NCBI GenBank assembly: GCA_027574665.1 | Contig: CM050648.1 | Span: 38,202,200 to 38,266,199, forward strand | From: Rhynochetos jubatus | Lineage: Eukaryota > Chordata > Aves > Eurypygiformes > Rhynochetidae | Direction: 5' to 3' | DNA length: 64,000 bases | Part shown: positions 22,570-34,954 of the stretch, piece after piece | Layout of the letters: each line of letters starts with the position of its first letter | Position numbering within the stretch: the stretch's first letter is position 1 | Program-made: the position numbers and the translations under genes | Notes under the pieces: generated by a model | Database searches by the model: none | What the model saw: only the letters and a program-made list of their open reading frames with translations | What the model was told of the DNA's origin: nothing

Positions 22570-24985
22570 TAGGATATTGAAAGGTGTTAAAAATGGTAAT
22601 TTTGGATTTATTTGAGTAAACATTCATTTTGTGTAAAAACTGACTATAACGTTCTCTAAACAGAGATTTATCTTGAGAGGAATCAAAAAATTAAAGATGT
22701 ATTCAATGATATAAGAAGGAAATAGCAATTAAATCAATATGTAAGATTCATCGTAGGTTGTAGACTGGATTTTGAGTTATACTAGGGACAGCGGCATTGT
22801 GTTTGGCTATATTGTTCAAACAAGATTAACGTCAGAATTTACTGACATTATGTATCTGCATATATCTCTGTGCATTTATTTGTTCATACTCCCTGTTCCC
22901 TTTTTGGAGATACATGATAACCTAAAATAGGCCTAACCTTGTGGTTTTTCAATTTTAAATGTTGTCATCAAATAGAATGTTAAAAACAACTACACATTGT
23001 AATGTCTGAGGGAGGAAATCTGTTTCATGAGAGACTGCCATTGGACGCGTGGGCTAACACCCAGCTACTGCACATACACCGGCTTCAAGAGAGCGTTGAC
23101 TGGAAATAAGCAAACATACAGTGCCTCCTGGACAGAGACTGATGTAATTTGTAAAATAATCAGTAGAAGAGAATTACTTTGCTAGTTTTGATGCAGACTG
23201 ACTGCTCTGCAACATTTATAACTGCATGCTAAAAAAATCTCATTTAACCCACATAACAGTACAAGAACCTATGTCCTGGCTTAGAAGAAAAGGGGAAAAT
23301 GCTTGTTGACTCTCCTAACCTTTTCCAAAATGGGATTGAATGAGTGCTAAATAAAGACCTTAAGATGTACTGACTGCCAAGAAAGCAGCCCAGAAGTTTT
23401 GGGAACAGCAGTAGGCAAGAAACACTAGAAAATCAAGAGCTCCTCTGTACTAGAACACTTGCAGGTTATGTGCAGATTATGCAGAAATATTTGTACCCAA
23501 TGGGTTAAAACCACAGATACTGATTAAAGTCTGGTTCCATTCTGATTTCAGACCAGTTTGCGCACCAGTATGACTCCATTGGAGCTCATATTACTTGTAT
23601 TCCCTTCTGTGAGGGCAGAACGGACCTTGTGTCGCACTCTGGCTCAGTGCTGAAATAATGCGTTATCTGTACCTCTGATGAAATTGTCTCTCCCTAATGT
23701 GAAATCCTCAACTGACAATGTCACCCTCCTCTGAAACACAGGCGGCTGAGATCAAATGCTTGGCTTCAGTACTTCCATTGTAACTCTGAATCCTGTGTAG
23801 CTCTGGTTGTGATCCTATTTCACGCTGTAAGGCGTGCTTAGTGTTGGACGGAATTATGTCCTTGCAGGGGAAAAATAACAATAAAGGAGTGTGAAGAATA
23901 CTCAGCTGATTAACCGTCTTGTAGAGAGGGATAAAAAATAAAATGAATGTTTTATCTCTGGAGTTTGTTCCAGGCTAATTCCATTAATTGGTCTTGCTCT
24001 GCAATTGCAAGAATAAGAATCTCTAAGTATTAAGAGAATGAAGAAGGGAGTATCAATATAAATGGTGGATGTTAAAGAGTGGTAAGACATTAGCTTACAC
24101 AGTAGCCCTGCTGAACCTATAGGAACTTATTTAACAATCATTTGATCTCTATCTAGGAAGTTGTCTGGAAAATACTGGCCCCTAACTGTGTGTTTGGGTA
24201 GTAAGTGCTCTCTGTCAAGAAAACAGATATCCTGTGCATCTGATATATCAGTCCTTGCTCCTATGGTACTTGCATTCTGCTACCTATGGGCGTCTTGCTT
24301 TGGAAATTTGGTTGTATACTAGTGGTATGTCTGCTATATTTCTCCATTTGGCCCAATCTCCCCATCTACAAGAAAAAGAAAAAACATTAAATCAAGAAAT
24401 TAGACACAAGTAACTTCTGAGGGGAAAAAAAATCAATGCATCACTTCAAATTTTAATAATTTAATTTTAAACAGAGAGGGCCATAACATTAAAAAATTAG
24501 ATAATTACCTATATTGCCACCTAGAAGCTGCTACTGCATCTCAGAAGCCCTGTCACCCTTTCCTATTGATAACGGCACTCAGTAACAGCAGAGTCAAGAT
24601 TTTGCAGGGGTTGTGCATTTTGGGTATTACCGCAAATCTTGTGGCAATACCACAAGGTGGACTTAAGCTCACACCCTTGATTTTCGACTAAGCAAGGTCC
24701 ACCTGTGACTTTGGTCCATTCCTCCAGGAAAATGTGGTTTTGTGTATATTTGAATCTTTGTTACTCTGAGGAACATTTCTTACTACACTACTAAATAATA
24801 CTAAATAATCCTTCTTTTGAATGCTTTGGACACTTCTAGAGGATCTTCTTCAGAGTCCTTTCTTTCATGCCTTCTGCAGTCACAGCCTGCTGAATCTTTC
24901 ATTCATGTGCTGTGGAGATTATTAAGGTTTGGAGAGTCAGGCAAGACTGTCAACCCTGGCCCACTTTCCAGGTTTAATACTCTCT
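22570..24985. other. Anonymous AT-rich non-coding DNA
   Basis: No gene or transposon recognised. An imperfect inverted repeat at 24624-24650 (10 of 12 positions pairing, 3-nt loop) is the only structure noted. Confidence 0.6.
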
Positions 24986-24994
24986 GTTTTCACT

Positions 24995-25419
24995 TCTGGG
25001 TTGAGATAAAGACAGTTTAATAGGACAGCAAGGGAGGATAAAATAATGAAGATGAAGATGATGATAATAATAATAATAAAATGCAAAACAAGTGATGCAC
25101 AATAACATTGCTCACCACCCACTGACCGATGTCCAGCCAGTTCCCCAGACACAGTTGCTGCTGCCTGGCCAACTCCACCTAGGTTATATACTGAGCATGA
25201 TGTCATACGGTACGGAATATCCCTTTGACCAGTTTGTCCTGGCTGTACTCCCTCACAGCTTCTTGTGCACCTCTTCACTGGTAGAGCTGAAAAGTCCTTG
25301 ACAGTATAAGCACTGATCAGCAACAACCAACACATCATTATTCTCGTTCTGAATCCAACATACAACACTATACCAGCTGCTAGAAGGAAAATTAACTCTA
25401 CCCCAGCTGAAACCAGGCC
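24995..25419 (-). mobile_element. Decayed solo-type LTR of an avian endogenous retrovirus
   Basis: Read on the minus strand, the segment starts near 25419 with sequence close to the well-known avian LTR start (CCTGGTTTCAGCTGGG, here with one change) and GAGTTAATTTTC. It continues with the U3 and a TATATAA box at 25184-25190. Next comes the motif GTGCATCACTTG near 25095, an ATT-rich run, and an ATTAAA poly(A) signal at 25016-25021 followed by CTGTCTTTATCTCAACCCA. The usual U5 end is missing or unrecognisable, and several internal deletions are visible relative to the family as I remember it. No gag, pol or env sequence is adjacent. It is a regulatory-type repeat remnant, not a coding provirus. 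The class assignment is not certain. Confidence 0.85.
25045..25080. repeat. GAT/AAT microsatellite inside the LTR
   Basis: GAA/GAT units grade into six AAT/TAA units. Related copies of this LTR family carry a similar ATT run here, so it is part of the element. Confidence 0.8.
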
Positions 25420-25429
25420 TAGTTGAAAT

Positions 25430-27780
25430 ATGTTGAGAAGGAGGAAAAAAGTTAGAAATAGTAAAATAAAGGTTATAAACATTAATTTTCTTTTGGGAAA
25501 CAGACAATTATTTATTACACAATTATTTATTTAACTTTAGTGTTTGGATTCTTCACCAACCAAGTCAATCACACCTTCTCTTATCTAATTTGTATCAGTT
25601 CTCAGCGAATAAAGACCAACATCTTAGTGGTCTTTGGTTACAGTTAAAATCTGACAGTATTACTAAATTTTGGGTATAGATATTCTTTGATTTTTCCAAT
25701 CAGAGGATGAATCCTAAATAATGGGTCGGTATAAATTAAAATGTATCATCGCAGGGACCTAAAGTTTCAGTGACTGTGTTGGATATATTTTCTGTTCTTC
25801 TCCACTATTGGTACCTTGTGCAAAGTTGAAATTTTTGCTGCTGAATTAACTCCATTTGTGGGAATTTGCGGTTATAAAGCAGAAATGTTTGTGGCAACTT
25901 CATTTTCACCTCCAAGTCTGTGATGACTGTGAGAGTACAGTGTATGTGAATTAAAGTAATTTTGCTACAGATGTTATTTCATTGTCAAGATAGCTGAAAA
26001 AAAAAAAGACCAAAGGTTCTCATTGGCTTTGCTTTGCAAAGCATCCCCTGAACTCTTCTATCTTAATCCAGACATGGAGGCTTCATTTCATTTGAGCGTG
26101 GTTGCTGGCTAAAAATAATTGTGATGCTGGTACCCTAGCTCCTGCAGAGCTATTTCAAGGATAATAAGAAAGAAGACAAACTTTACTTCCTGAAAAGCAT
26201 AAAGGAGAATTTTTGCAGCTCTCAGGGTTTTCCAAACTTCAGTACTGTACAGAATAAGAAAACAATGTGGATATAATAGTGAAAAATTACAGTGACACAT
26301 CAGTCAGCTGACTTGGTGTCATTAAACCTTAAGAGAAATATTGTTGCTGCATGGTGAGAAGCTCTCTTGATGAGACATTCTAGCTGGGTCACTTTTCTGG
26401 CAAGGCTATAGATGAGAACTGCTCCTTGCAATGGTACATTTGTAACATTTTCCCCTTACAAAACGTTAATGTATGCTGAAATGGAAACTCAGCAATCCAC
26501 TATCTTTGCTTCTTTATTAACTTCATATTCAGACTATTTGCAAAATGGTCAAGGAACTTTAGAAACTGGTCAAAAAGTACCTTTTGTTAATGTCACTGCT
26601 TGCTCTGTCACCCAGTTACTAAGGGTAACTTGACATATCAGTGCCTTAAGTGAGGCATGTTGTGTTGTGCTAAAAATACAAGCTTTTAATTTTGGATCCC
26701 ATCAGCAAATATACTTTAGCCTTCAGACCTGATCTGGCTCCTTCTGGTGCCTCCTCTCTCCCTTTAGCTTAGGTTTGTTACTTTGTGAATGTGGGGTGCG
26801 CTAATGCCCATTGAGATAACTAGCCCTGCAGGACCTACCCAGCTCTGAACCAGTGATCTCGGTACATTTTTCAGATAAGGGAGAAACTGCCATCACTTTG
26901 TACATTGTGCATTTTTGGATGACAATTTAAAGGAATGTCTAAACTTTTTTCATCTATATCATGCACAGATTCTCCATCCTTCTGAGCCAAATCGTGCCCT
27001 AAGAAAAACTATCACTCTGCTTCCATGAAATGTTACTTCTTAGTATGCAAAAGTGTTGCCTGTGTAATTTTATGTAGAATCTTTCTGTTCCTCTCAATCT
27101 TATTATGATTGATTTGGCTGAGCTGTCTGCAAATATCAGATTCTCTGCTTGTCTTAGCCAAGATATTCTTATCCAGCTCTGTGTTTTTGTTTCATGGTGA
27201 AAGTCTATCAATCACATTATTAAAGACATTTAAGACTTTCCCTTCATCTAATAGCCCAGCTTATGCGAATCACAGTACTTTCCCAGTTGTTACAGGATGA
27301 TGATCATGAAGAACAAATGCCTTACTTTCCTTAAAAGGCCACATGAGTCTATCATAGTAGTCAGATGAACACAAAATACCTGAATGACCCTTTAAAAGGT
27401 TCAGCAAGCAGACAGAAGTCTGGCATTGGAGCAGAATGTGACAGAACATCATTATTTCTATCCATATTATGTTAGAACCTAAAAGCCACCATAAAGAGTG
27501 AAATTCCATACCCTAGAACTGTTCAAAGGGATAGAGGGATGCTCTCCTTGCTATGAATCCTTACTATTTAATTTAAAGAAAGATGCCAAAAGGGTGGGGC
27601 ATATGTTTATAATAATAAACAGAATAATCATACAGCTTCACATATTTGCAAACTCTTAGTATTGATTGCTTAAAACTTTCTAATTAGGGCATATATGAAT
27701 TTTTTAAACAATTCTCTGTCAAGCCATAGCCCTCTATGCTCCCATTTTACATATTTGTCATCCCAGAAAATGTCAGTGAT
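25430..27780. other. Anonymous AT-rich non-coding DNA
   Basis: No gene or transposon recognised. An A run lies at about 25997-26008. Frames are short. Confidence 0.6.
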
Positions 27781-27820
27781 ATTTCTCTGGCTATACTTAC
27801 TATGCTACTTATTCCTTTAG

Positions 27821-27861
27821 TTAAGCCTATGGTTGAAAAGATAGAAGAATTGTTGGAACAG
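27821..27861 (+). other. Candidate 41-nt exon
   Basis: A pyrimidine-rich acceptor (TTATTCCTTTAG, ending at 27820) and a near-perfect donor (GGAACAG/GTAAGTTA, intron from 27862) flank 41 bases. The frame beginning at the third base is open and reads KPMVEKIEELLEQ, a charged, heptad-like peptide that ends in phase 0. The same frame stays open beyond the donor for 16 more codons, so an unspliced frame is equally possible. No parent gene recognised. Confidence 0.2.
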
Positions 27862-27904
27862 GTAAGTTATGAGATGGCATCCATGCTGAAGCAGCTGAAA
27901 ATGG

Positions 27905-29370
27905 GATAACCTATGAGGATAATTCATGTACTGAAACAAGAGCAGATGTCAAAAGAGACAGCTTGTCTGGTTTGTTTGGATGATGATTCTCTAGCATGTA
28001 TTGACAGAGCAAGATTGTCAGACAGCCTGTTTGTGAAGTTCAGTGTTGCTTGCTTTAATCGTTCCTTACAGGGAGGTCACGGTTTGTTACAGGCAATTGT
28101 AGAGTGAAGTTTCTGTGAATTGTTTAAAGTAAACCAAAACTGTCCAACCAAGCAGCATTCTTTGCAAATATCCAAAGTCCAGTGAGAACAACTGCCACTG
28201 TGACTTCTTAAAATTGAAATGGATGGGCTGCCCTATCGGTGCACTGTGTGAAGAGTTGTTTTGTTCACTGGTGCCCAGATGAGGAGGATTCAACCGACAA
28301 CAGTGGCAGGGAAGGAGAGATCCATTCAAGACAGAAGGTTGGGTAAACCAAGTCGTTTAGGAAGTAATATAAATCTGCTATATCTATGGAGATGAGCTTG
28401 CTCAGGATGCAGCTTGTGTTAGGATGCAGTTTTAGAGGAAAAGGAGATGAGGAATCTGAAGAACTTGTGGCATATAGTAGTATCCAGAAAAACAAAATTC
28501 TACCTGGCAGACCTTGGTCAGTAATTTTATATTCAGGTCTTTGCTGTCTTGCCTATCTCAAAAAAGCGAAACATTCAGGTGGAAAAATGATGCAAATTCG
28601 TCAAAGGGAATGAAGTTACCTTTCAGGTTTTGTGAATCCCAATGTTATTAAGGATGAAGGGTCTTAAGATCAAGGATTACCTCCTTAGTGGCAAATAAGG
28701 AACAGAGAACACTCCCTCAGAGCAGAATAAGAAAGGTTTGTAAAACCCTGTCTTCACAGACAGTAATTTAAGTTTTAAGGTAACCTGACATGGCCATGTA
28801 TGCCTATCCACCTCCTACAGATTATATTCTTGAAATTAAATCTGCTTTTTTAGTTACCTAAATCTTCAACTGAATTTTTCAGTAATCCTCTCACTGAAAC
28901 ACTTACATTGCCTCAGCTTTTTCCTCCTCTTGATGATGTGGTCCGTTTTGTTTGATGTATAAAATATTCCATTCTCCATCTCCCATTTCCCTTCTCCCAG
29001 TTTCCTGAAGGTCATAAAACACTGACAATGACTTCAGGTTTCTCCCTTTTCATTGGAAATCCTTGTCTTTTACAACACCAGGATTCTTCATATCCAAATT
29101 CCTGGTTTACTATTACTAATGTGCTTTCTACTTCATTTCTCCATCCATGCACTTCTCCCATCATGCTTGGTGTGAACTTTTCCATGTCCTTGAAACAACC
29201 TTCTGACTCTTCCATCAAGACTCTCTTCATTCCCATCCATCCTTAACTCACATTGTTACTTTTCATCTGCTAGTGACCATTTCTCCATATCCATTTTCTC
29301 ACCAAGCAAATTTAAAAACCAGAAAAAGATAAAGCATGACACAAGAGCTGCAAATTTTCTGGTCTGTTTC
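27905..29370. other. Anonymous non-coding DNA
   Basis: Short frames at 27913-28107 and 28386-28613 (64 and 75 codons) have no recognisable family. The complementary strand is equally open in places. Pyrimidine-rich stretches lie around 28970-29300. Confidence 0.5.
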
Positions 29371-29376
29371 CACTAG

Positions 29377-29431
29377 ATCCTAATTCTCCTGCTCGACATG
29401 GACTGTTCTTCCTTTTTGTAAAAGAATGCAG
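29377..29431 (+). other. Candidate 55-nt exon
   Basis: A strong acceptor (CTGTTTCCACTAG, ending at 29376) and a near-perfect donor (AATGCAG/GTAAGTATA, intron from 29432) bracket 55 bases. One of three frames is open. The reading phase does not fit the candidate exon at 27821-27861, so the two would not form one coding message as they stand. A non-coding RNA exon or coincidence are both possible. Confidence 0.2.
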
Positions 29432-29699
29432 GTAAGTATACGTTGACTTTGTTTTTCTCCTTTTCTTTTTGTCTCTGAAAATGATCAATTGGTGTTGATA
29501 TCAAGTTTTATACTAGCACCATATCAAGGCCTTCAGCTGAAAGATCCTGAGGTCAAGGACTTTATTGTGCTATATCCTTGCTAAGTGAAATACATATTTC
29601 ATCCAAGATACAAATAATAGTAGCAGATTGAATGAAAAGGCCTTCAGAGGTTAAACTTAACGTTAGTAGGAAATCTGTGAAAACACAGGTGTTTTAACT

Positions 29700-29780
29700 A
29701 CTGGTGTTTTTGTGCCAGCCATGACATATGGAGCGGACACCAAGGAGATGGAACTGAAGACTATTGTTAGAATATATCAG
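29700..29780 (+). mobile_element. Possible ancient RTE-like LINE fragment
   Basis: One frame from 29706 reads VFVPAMTYGADTKEMELK. The core PAMTYGA-T resembles the conserved block near the end of the reverse-transcriptase region in RTE/BovB-type LINEs (typically LPAMTYGAETW). Upstream, the expected reading frame is broken. Only about 20 residues support the match, so it is tentative. Confidence 0.25.
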
Positions 29781-30582
29781 TATCATCTTGCATTTTGAGC
29801 ATTGCAATCTAATTTACTAATCCAATTTATATCAGTGTATGCATGCTTATGCTTAAATATATGAAATAGTCACATATTTTTAAAAGATGACATATTTTTA
29901 TTTACACTTAATTTTGCACTTCCCAGAATTTTTCTGTCTTTTCATATTGCCTTATGGTGTGTTGCTTGACTCTCGTTCTCTGTAAGTGTGAAAAGTCAGG
30001 AGGAGAGTTCACAGCAGGTTGATGGCCTGGAGATTAAAAGTCTGTCTAAGGACATTTCAAAGTTGTAAAGGTATTATTCTCACATATACTCATTTCTTGG
30101 TGGGTGTGAACAACAGCTACTCACCAAGCTGGTGTAGTGCGAAATAGTTTCCTGTGAAATGATGTGCAGACATATGCAGAAAGCCACATGTACAGCACAT
30201 GCCCAGACTCATCCCTGACTTATGATTAGTGAGATTCTTGCTGATAACTGAGTTAGGAATGACCGGTGGGGCACCCAATGTTTTAATTACCCACACAACT
30301 GTGTGGATTTTCCATATTTACCAGACTAAAAGCATGAGCCTGTCCTGATGCTTTGAGATTAACACACTGGAAATGACCTTGACATCTCAGCATTATTTCA
30401 CTATTACTAGACCAACTGCAGACTGAGAATTTGCTGTGCGCATGGTTATTCTCTCTATATTCCTTTGTTTGTCAAAGCCTAGGATCAATTTTTCCCATGC
30501 CCCATAAAACTAGGTTTTATTCTACTAAATGCTGAAAGTTATTCTTAGTCAACCTAAATACGTCAGCTAAATTAAAGAAAAG

Positions 30583-30652
30583 GGGGAGTTGGACTAGATG
30601 ATCTCTAAAGGTCCCTTCCAACCCTACCACTCTGTGAATCTGTGAATCTCTG
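30583..30652 (+). mobile_element. CR1 LINE, 3'-end fragment
   Basis: About 70 bases match the CR1 3' untranslated end: GTTGGACTAGATGATCTCTA, AGGTCCCTTCCAACCC, then degenerate octamer repeats (CTCTGTGAAT, CTGTGAAT). It is strongly 5'-truncated and carries no coding sequence. The orientation is given by the octamer repeats lying at the right-hand end. Confidence 0.85.
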
Positions 30653-30780
30653 AAAAGACAGTTAAGTCTTCTGAGCAATTTTCAAAACCTGGGTAATAAC
30701 TTGATATTTGGCTATTATGTGGGTGAATATAGAATATAATAGAACTGCTACTGCTAATAATTTGCTTTTATCTTTTTAAG

Positions 30781-31011
30781 GCAGTGAATAGGACACTGAA
30801 TAAGACACTGGAGCAAGTGGATCTAAGGCTTTTGACAAAGCCCGCTCAATCAGAGATGCTCAGTGTGACTGTGACCAGAATGAGGGCCTTTTTCAACATG
30901 CACAAAAGTGAGCTCTTCCTCCTCTACTGCTGTAAACCAGCACAGCCACACCTTTCTGGTGGGCCAAAAATTAGTGTGACGCATGCCAGAAATGACAATA
31001 AGAAATGAAAA
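30781..31011 (+). other. Candidate exon with 76-codon open frame
   Basis: A good acceptor (GCTTTTATCTTTTTAAG, ending at 30780) leads directly into a phase-0 frame open for 76 codons to a TGA at 31009-31011. The start of the product reads AVNRTLNKTLEQVDLR. Two cysteines and mixed charge are present, with no recognised domain. Phase is compatible with joining to the candidate exon ending at 27861 (also phase 0). Composition is AT-rich and codon choice is not distinctive. It could be a terminal exon, a non-coding exon or a chance frame. Confidence 0.2.
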
Positions 31012-31019
31012 GGCCATAT

Positions 31020-33280
31020 GGAGCCATTGCTGCCTGCCAGTCATTGCAGTAGGTGGCAACTGGGACAGGAGACGTATTGGAGAGGGCTCCATGCATTAGC
31101 AAAATGAGTATTGCAAAATCTGGATACGATTCCTGGGAAAAATTAAATTATTTCCCTTTTTATGTTACGTTGCTCAGTTGTAACATACTTATCCCATATT
31201 CAGTATATACTGAATTTTGCTCTGGAAACGGAACTCGGATTTGCTACAACCACCAGGATGAAAATTTTCTTGGAATAGTATTTGATGGATATTTACTAAC
31301 ATATGCAGACACTTCAGTCACCTGAAAGTCAGGCATTTAATCTCAAATAGTTGTGTAGAGTTCCTCTGATGTCATTGAAAAGAGCTAGATGACTCCAGGA
31401 GTGGAATCCTCCTGTCCTAACAGAAGAAGATTGGGCAAGTCATACTTTAGTGGGGTTCATATCATTCTAAACAACTACTCCTAGAGACCAGGTGAAAAAA
31501 GTCCTGGAAAAGCTGGATTCTCTCCAATTACTAGAGTGACTGCTTAGACATGGATAATGCTCAGATGAGACTAATCCAACTCCTGGTAAATACTTTCTGG
31601 TCAGGAACATAGTGTCAGCATTGTGAGGTTTTCTCAGATAATTCCTGGTTATTATTCATAAAGGATAAAATTAGAAATGCAGTGTAGGAACTAATGACCT
31701 TTAAATGGAAAAAGGTATTGCAGTATGAATTTGTAAATTGAACGTAAGATACTCATGGCACGTACTATAGTTTTGCTAATTTCATAAGAATGCCTTATTT
31801 TACAATGAAGATCGAAATAATCTTTGATTTCTAATATACATCTCTGCTGCTACTTTGCTGTGGTATTGCTAGATTTCTATATTCTTTTGGGCTAGCAGCT
31901 TTATTAATCTTTCTCCATTTAAGAAATAATTTTTGCTAAGATTTTCTGCATATTCCTTCTTCATCTTTTTGTCTCTTCTCAAATCTGATCCACTCCCTCT
32001 GATTAGCAGAAAATTAAAATACAAGTTTGATAACTAATATATTTAATACTAAAAAGTTTAAACATAACTTCTGTATCAGTTAACATGTTACCTGTATCTG
32101 CTTCTATCTATGAAGACAAACATGATGAAAATCAAATCTCATTGCTTTAGCTGTTTCCTCAAGTACCTGGTGAGGCCATTCTTGAAGTTTTTATGCAGGA
32201 AGACCTCTATGCATATAGTCAGTCACAACTAATTTCACTCCAAATGATTTCTTGCTTTCCAGATGTCCCACCTCAAGCTCTAACCTCGCACCTTGTCCTG
32301 TGCAGATCAACCTCCATAGAACAAACTAAGAATTTCTACATTTTAGGAGATTACTCTGAGAGCAAAGAACTATTCCGTGTGAATAAGTCTGCCAGACTGT
32401 GATCCTAAATGGAAAATATTGATTTTTGTTCAGCTGTAACCTACCTTAAGCCAAGGAAGAACCAAACTGAAGAGAGACCAAAGTTGCTACATGACATTCA
32501 ACAACCTCCAGGCAAATAGCCCTGTTCATGCCAGTCATTAGCACATTATCAGACAAAGGAACCAGACTGTAAACAAGGCAAGCACATTTCAGAATAAGGT
32601 TTATGCAGGAAATAATCCAGAAAGAATATTTAGTTATCATCTGGCTCAGGTAAAACAACTGCCTATAACATAGTTATTTTGCATTTTAAAGGTATATTAA
32701 GGTGTTAAAGTTTGTTAAATGTTTATTGTCAAAAGAAAAAGAGAGCACCCATGCAGTCTTGTATGAGTCCATCTAATTTGCACGTTAGTTTGCTGATGAG
32801 TAGAATTTCCCTAAAGGAAAATAGAAAGAGAAAAAAGAAGGTAAAAGCAGCCCATTTGGTGAAATTATCATTAAACATGAATGCCACTATCTGTGATCAG
32901 GCGCCATTCTCATAAAAAGATTAATCCCAGAGCTGTTCATTGTGACTCATGTGTCCTTATCATAGTCTCACTATGAGACTCTGTGTCCAAAGTGTGATAA
33001 GACCTCCCTCTCTGGAAAAGAGGGTTGTTTGTATTTTTTTCTTGCTTCATATTCAGTCCTCCAATTTATTGTCAAGCATTAGCAGTGAGTAATTTGGTTT
33101 CATCTTCCTCCTAACTACAATAACCTTTGTGGACATGGCCATGGGTTATAGGCAGAATGCTCCATTCTAAACACCATTTTCGTTTCACAGTGACTCAAGG
33201 AAGAGGTGATGTTACTGATGTTTTTTGAAGAAACTTTATTGTAAGCATGCCGGTAGAGCTTTCTTCTTTCCAGGCACAGA
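31020..33280. other. Anonymous AT-rich non-coding DNA
   Basis: No gene or transposon recognised. Only short scattered frames. Confidence 0.6.
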
Positions 33281-33284
33281 GCAA

Positions 33285-33480
33285 TTTAAGAAAGAAATTA
33301 ACTGAAAAGGTCATCTGTCTGGTCCAAACCCCTATTCAGCGCAAGGCTATTTGCATCAGGTACCTTGTCCACATAAGTCTGACTGTCTCCAAGGGTTGTT
33401 CCAAAATTTCTCTGAGGAACTTGTTCCAGTGTTTCACCTCCTTCACAGTGAATATTTGTCTTATCATTACAATTTCCGTT
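33285..33480 (-). mobile_element. Old, diverged CR1 LINE fragment
   Basis: On the minus strand, translation of 33455 down to 33340 gives FTVKEVKHWNKF and ILEQPLE. These align with the CR1 ORF2 C-terminal pattern FTxRVVRHWNRLPREVVExPSLE. The downstream GGGGTTTGGACCAGA and GATGACC at about 33315-33345 match the CR1 3' untranslated end. Divergence is much higher than in the two copies at 35 and 37 kb, so this insertion is older. The 5' limit is uncertain. Confidence 0.7.
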
Positions 33481-33489
33481 CTTGCAATT

Positions 33490-34950
33490 TCTGTCTGTTG
33501 TGCACGTGCACTGCTAAGATCTGTTCTCCAGGCTGTATGTATGTGGCTGGGCTCTGTTGGATGAGTGCAATGCTGACTCATCCTCAGCTGTTTGTGCACT
33601 TGTCTCATCTAGCAAAATATGAATTTCCACATTTGGAGAAGGAGGGGATCATGTTCATTTAGCTTCTACTATTTCTCACTTTTCAGAGTTCCTTACAAGA
33701 AAAGACTAATGCAGAGGAAACACAATTACTCACAAATTCCTTATGTATTTCTTTACTCATGCCACAGAACCTACACTAAATCTTGTTGAATTCTTCATTG
33801 TTGAAACCTTTTATTCCAAGGAACCATTTATTTTCCTGTTCAATGAGAGTGAGAACTTAAGACACAATTTCAGATGGATTCAATAAAATGTTGTATTTCT
33901 ATGTGTGCAATCTGTCAAATTCTAAGACAGGTATAAGATTTCATGCATGGTTTGGACTGGTTGGAACTGAGAGTAAGGAACATATTTCTGCTCCAAATTA
34001 CTGTTAGGTTTTGAATAAATAATTAAGAGGGGACTGTCTTGATATCTCTGTCTGATGCTTCCTACTTTGTGAGCAAAAGCTATTCTCAAGTGGTGTACTT
34101 AACTGGAAGATCCTGGAAGAGAAGATGGAGAAAAGACAAGAGAGGCTAAAATGTAGTAGTAATTTATCTGTCTTCTAAAAAGCACATTGAAATTATAGGT
34201 GCAAAATTCTACTCAAGCAAAAATAGTGTTGCTTTAATTTTAATTAGTCTTAGAATTTATATTTCTTTAATGAATTTCTAACTAATCAATTTCTATATAC
34301 AAATCTGTGTCTCATTGTGTGTAAACAGTTGTACCAACAAAAAATTGGGTTCTACTATCTGTAAAGAACAGAAAATTAGGCCCTGAAGATTCAGCTCATA
34401 GGAATGGAATTAAATTAAGTCTATTGATTAAACCTTCATACTGTGGTTGGGCTTTTTTGGAGGCATGAAGTAGTCTTTTAGTTACATTACAGCAGTGAGG
34501 TGAACTATATTTAAGGGAAAGGGAATTTCCTGTCCTCTCCAGAACAATTGCAGTATACACATTTTACTGACTAATAATAAAAAGTAGTCATAAAATATTA
34601 AACTAGGAAGAATTCTTTTCTGTGAGGTTTTGATGCTAACAATTTCCAAAGCAACACTCGATTTATTTCTCAGGTTTCTACTGGAGATCTTGTGTCAATC
34701 CTATCAGTCTCTCCCTTCATGACACTTTCATCATTCGAAGGACATGAAGATCTGATGTTCAGGTCTTTCATGGTTCACATACATTGCAGTGTGCTGAGTC
34801 CATGGATGTCACTCCAAACAACGTCCTTTAGCATCAGTTTTTCTTGATTGAAACCCTAACCCCTTCCTCCTTCTCTAATACTGTTGCTGCATCTTCTACC
34901 CTCCAGTTCCCCATTTCCACAAGGAAAGCTGATGAATTAAACCATGTGTC
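33490..34950. other. Anonymous AT-rich non-coding DNA
   Basis: Nothing recognisable between the old CR1 relic and the younger CR1 copy. Confidence 0.6.
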
Positions 34951-34954
34951 AAAT

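Noticed and set aside
24937-25482. 181-codon minus-strand open frame
   Set aside because: It runs through the LTR and its ATT-rich run (poly-Ile stretch). The frame is a by-product of LTR sequence, not a retroviral or host protein.
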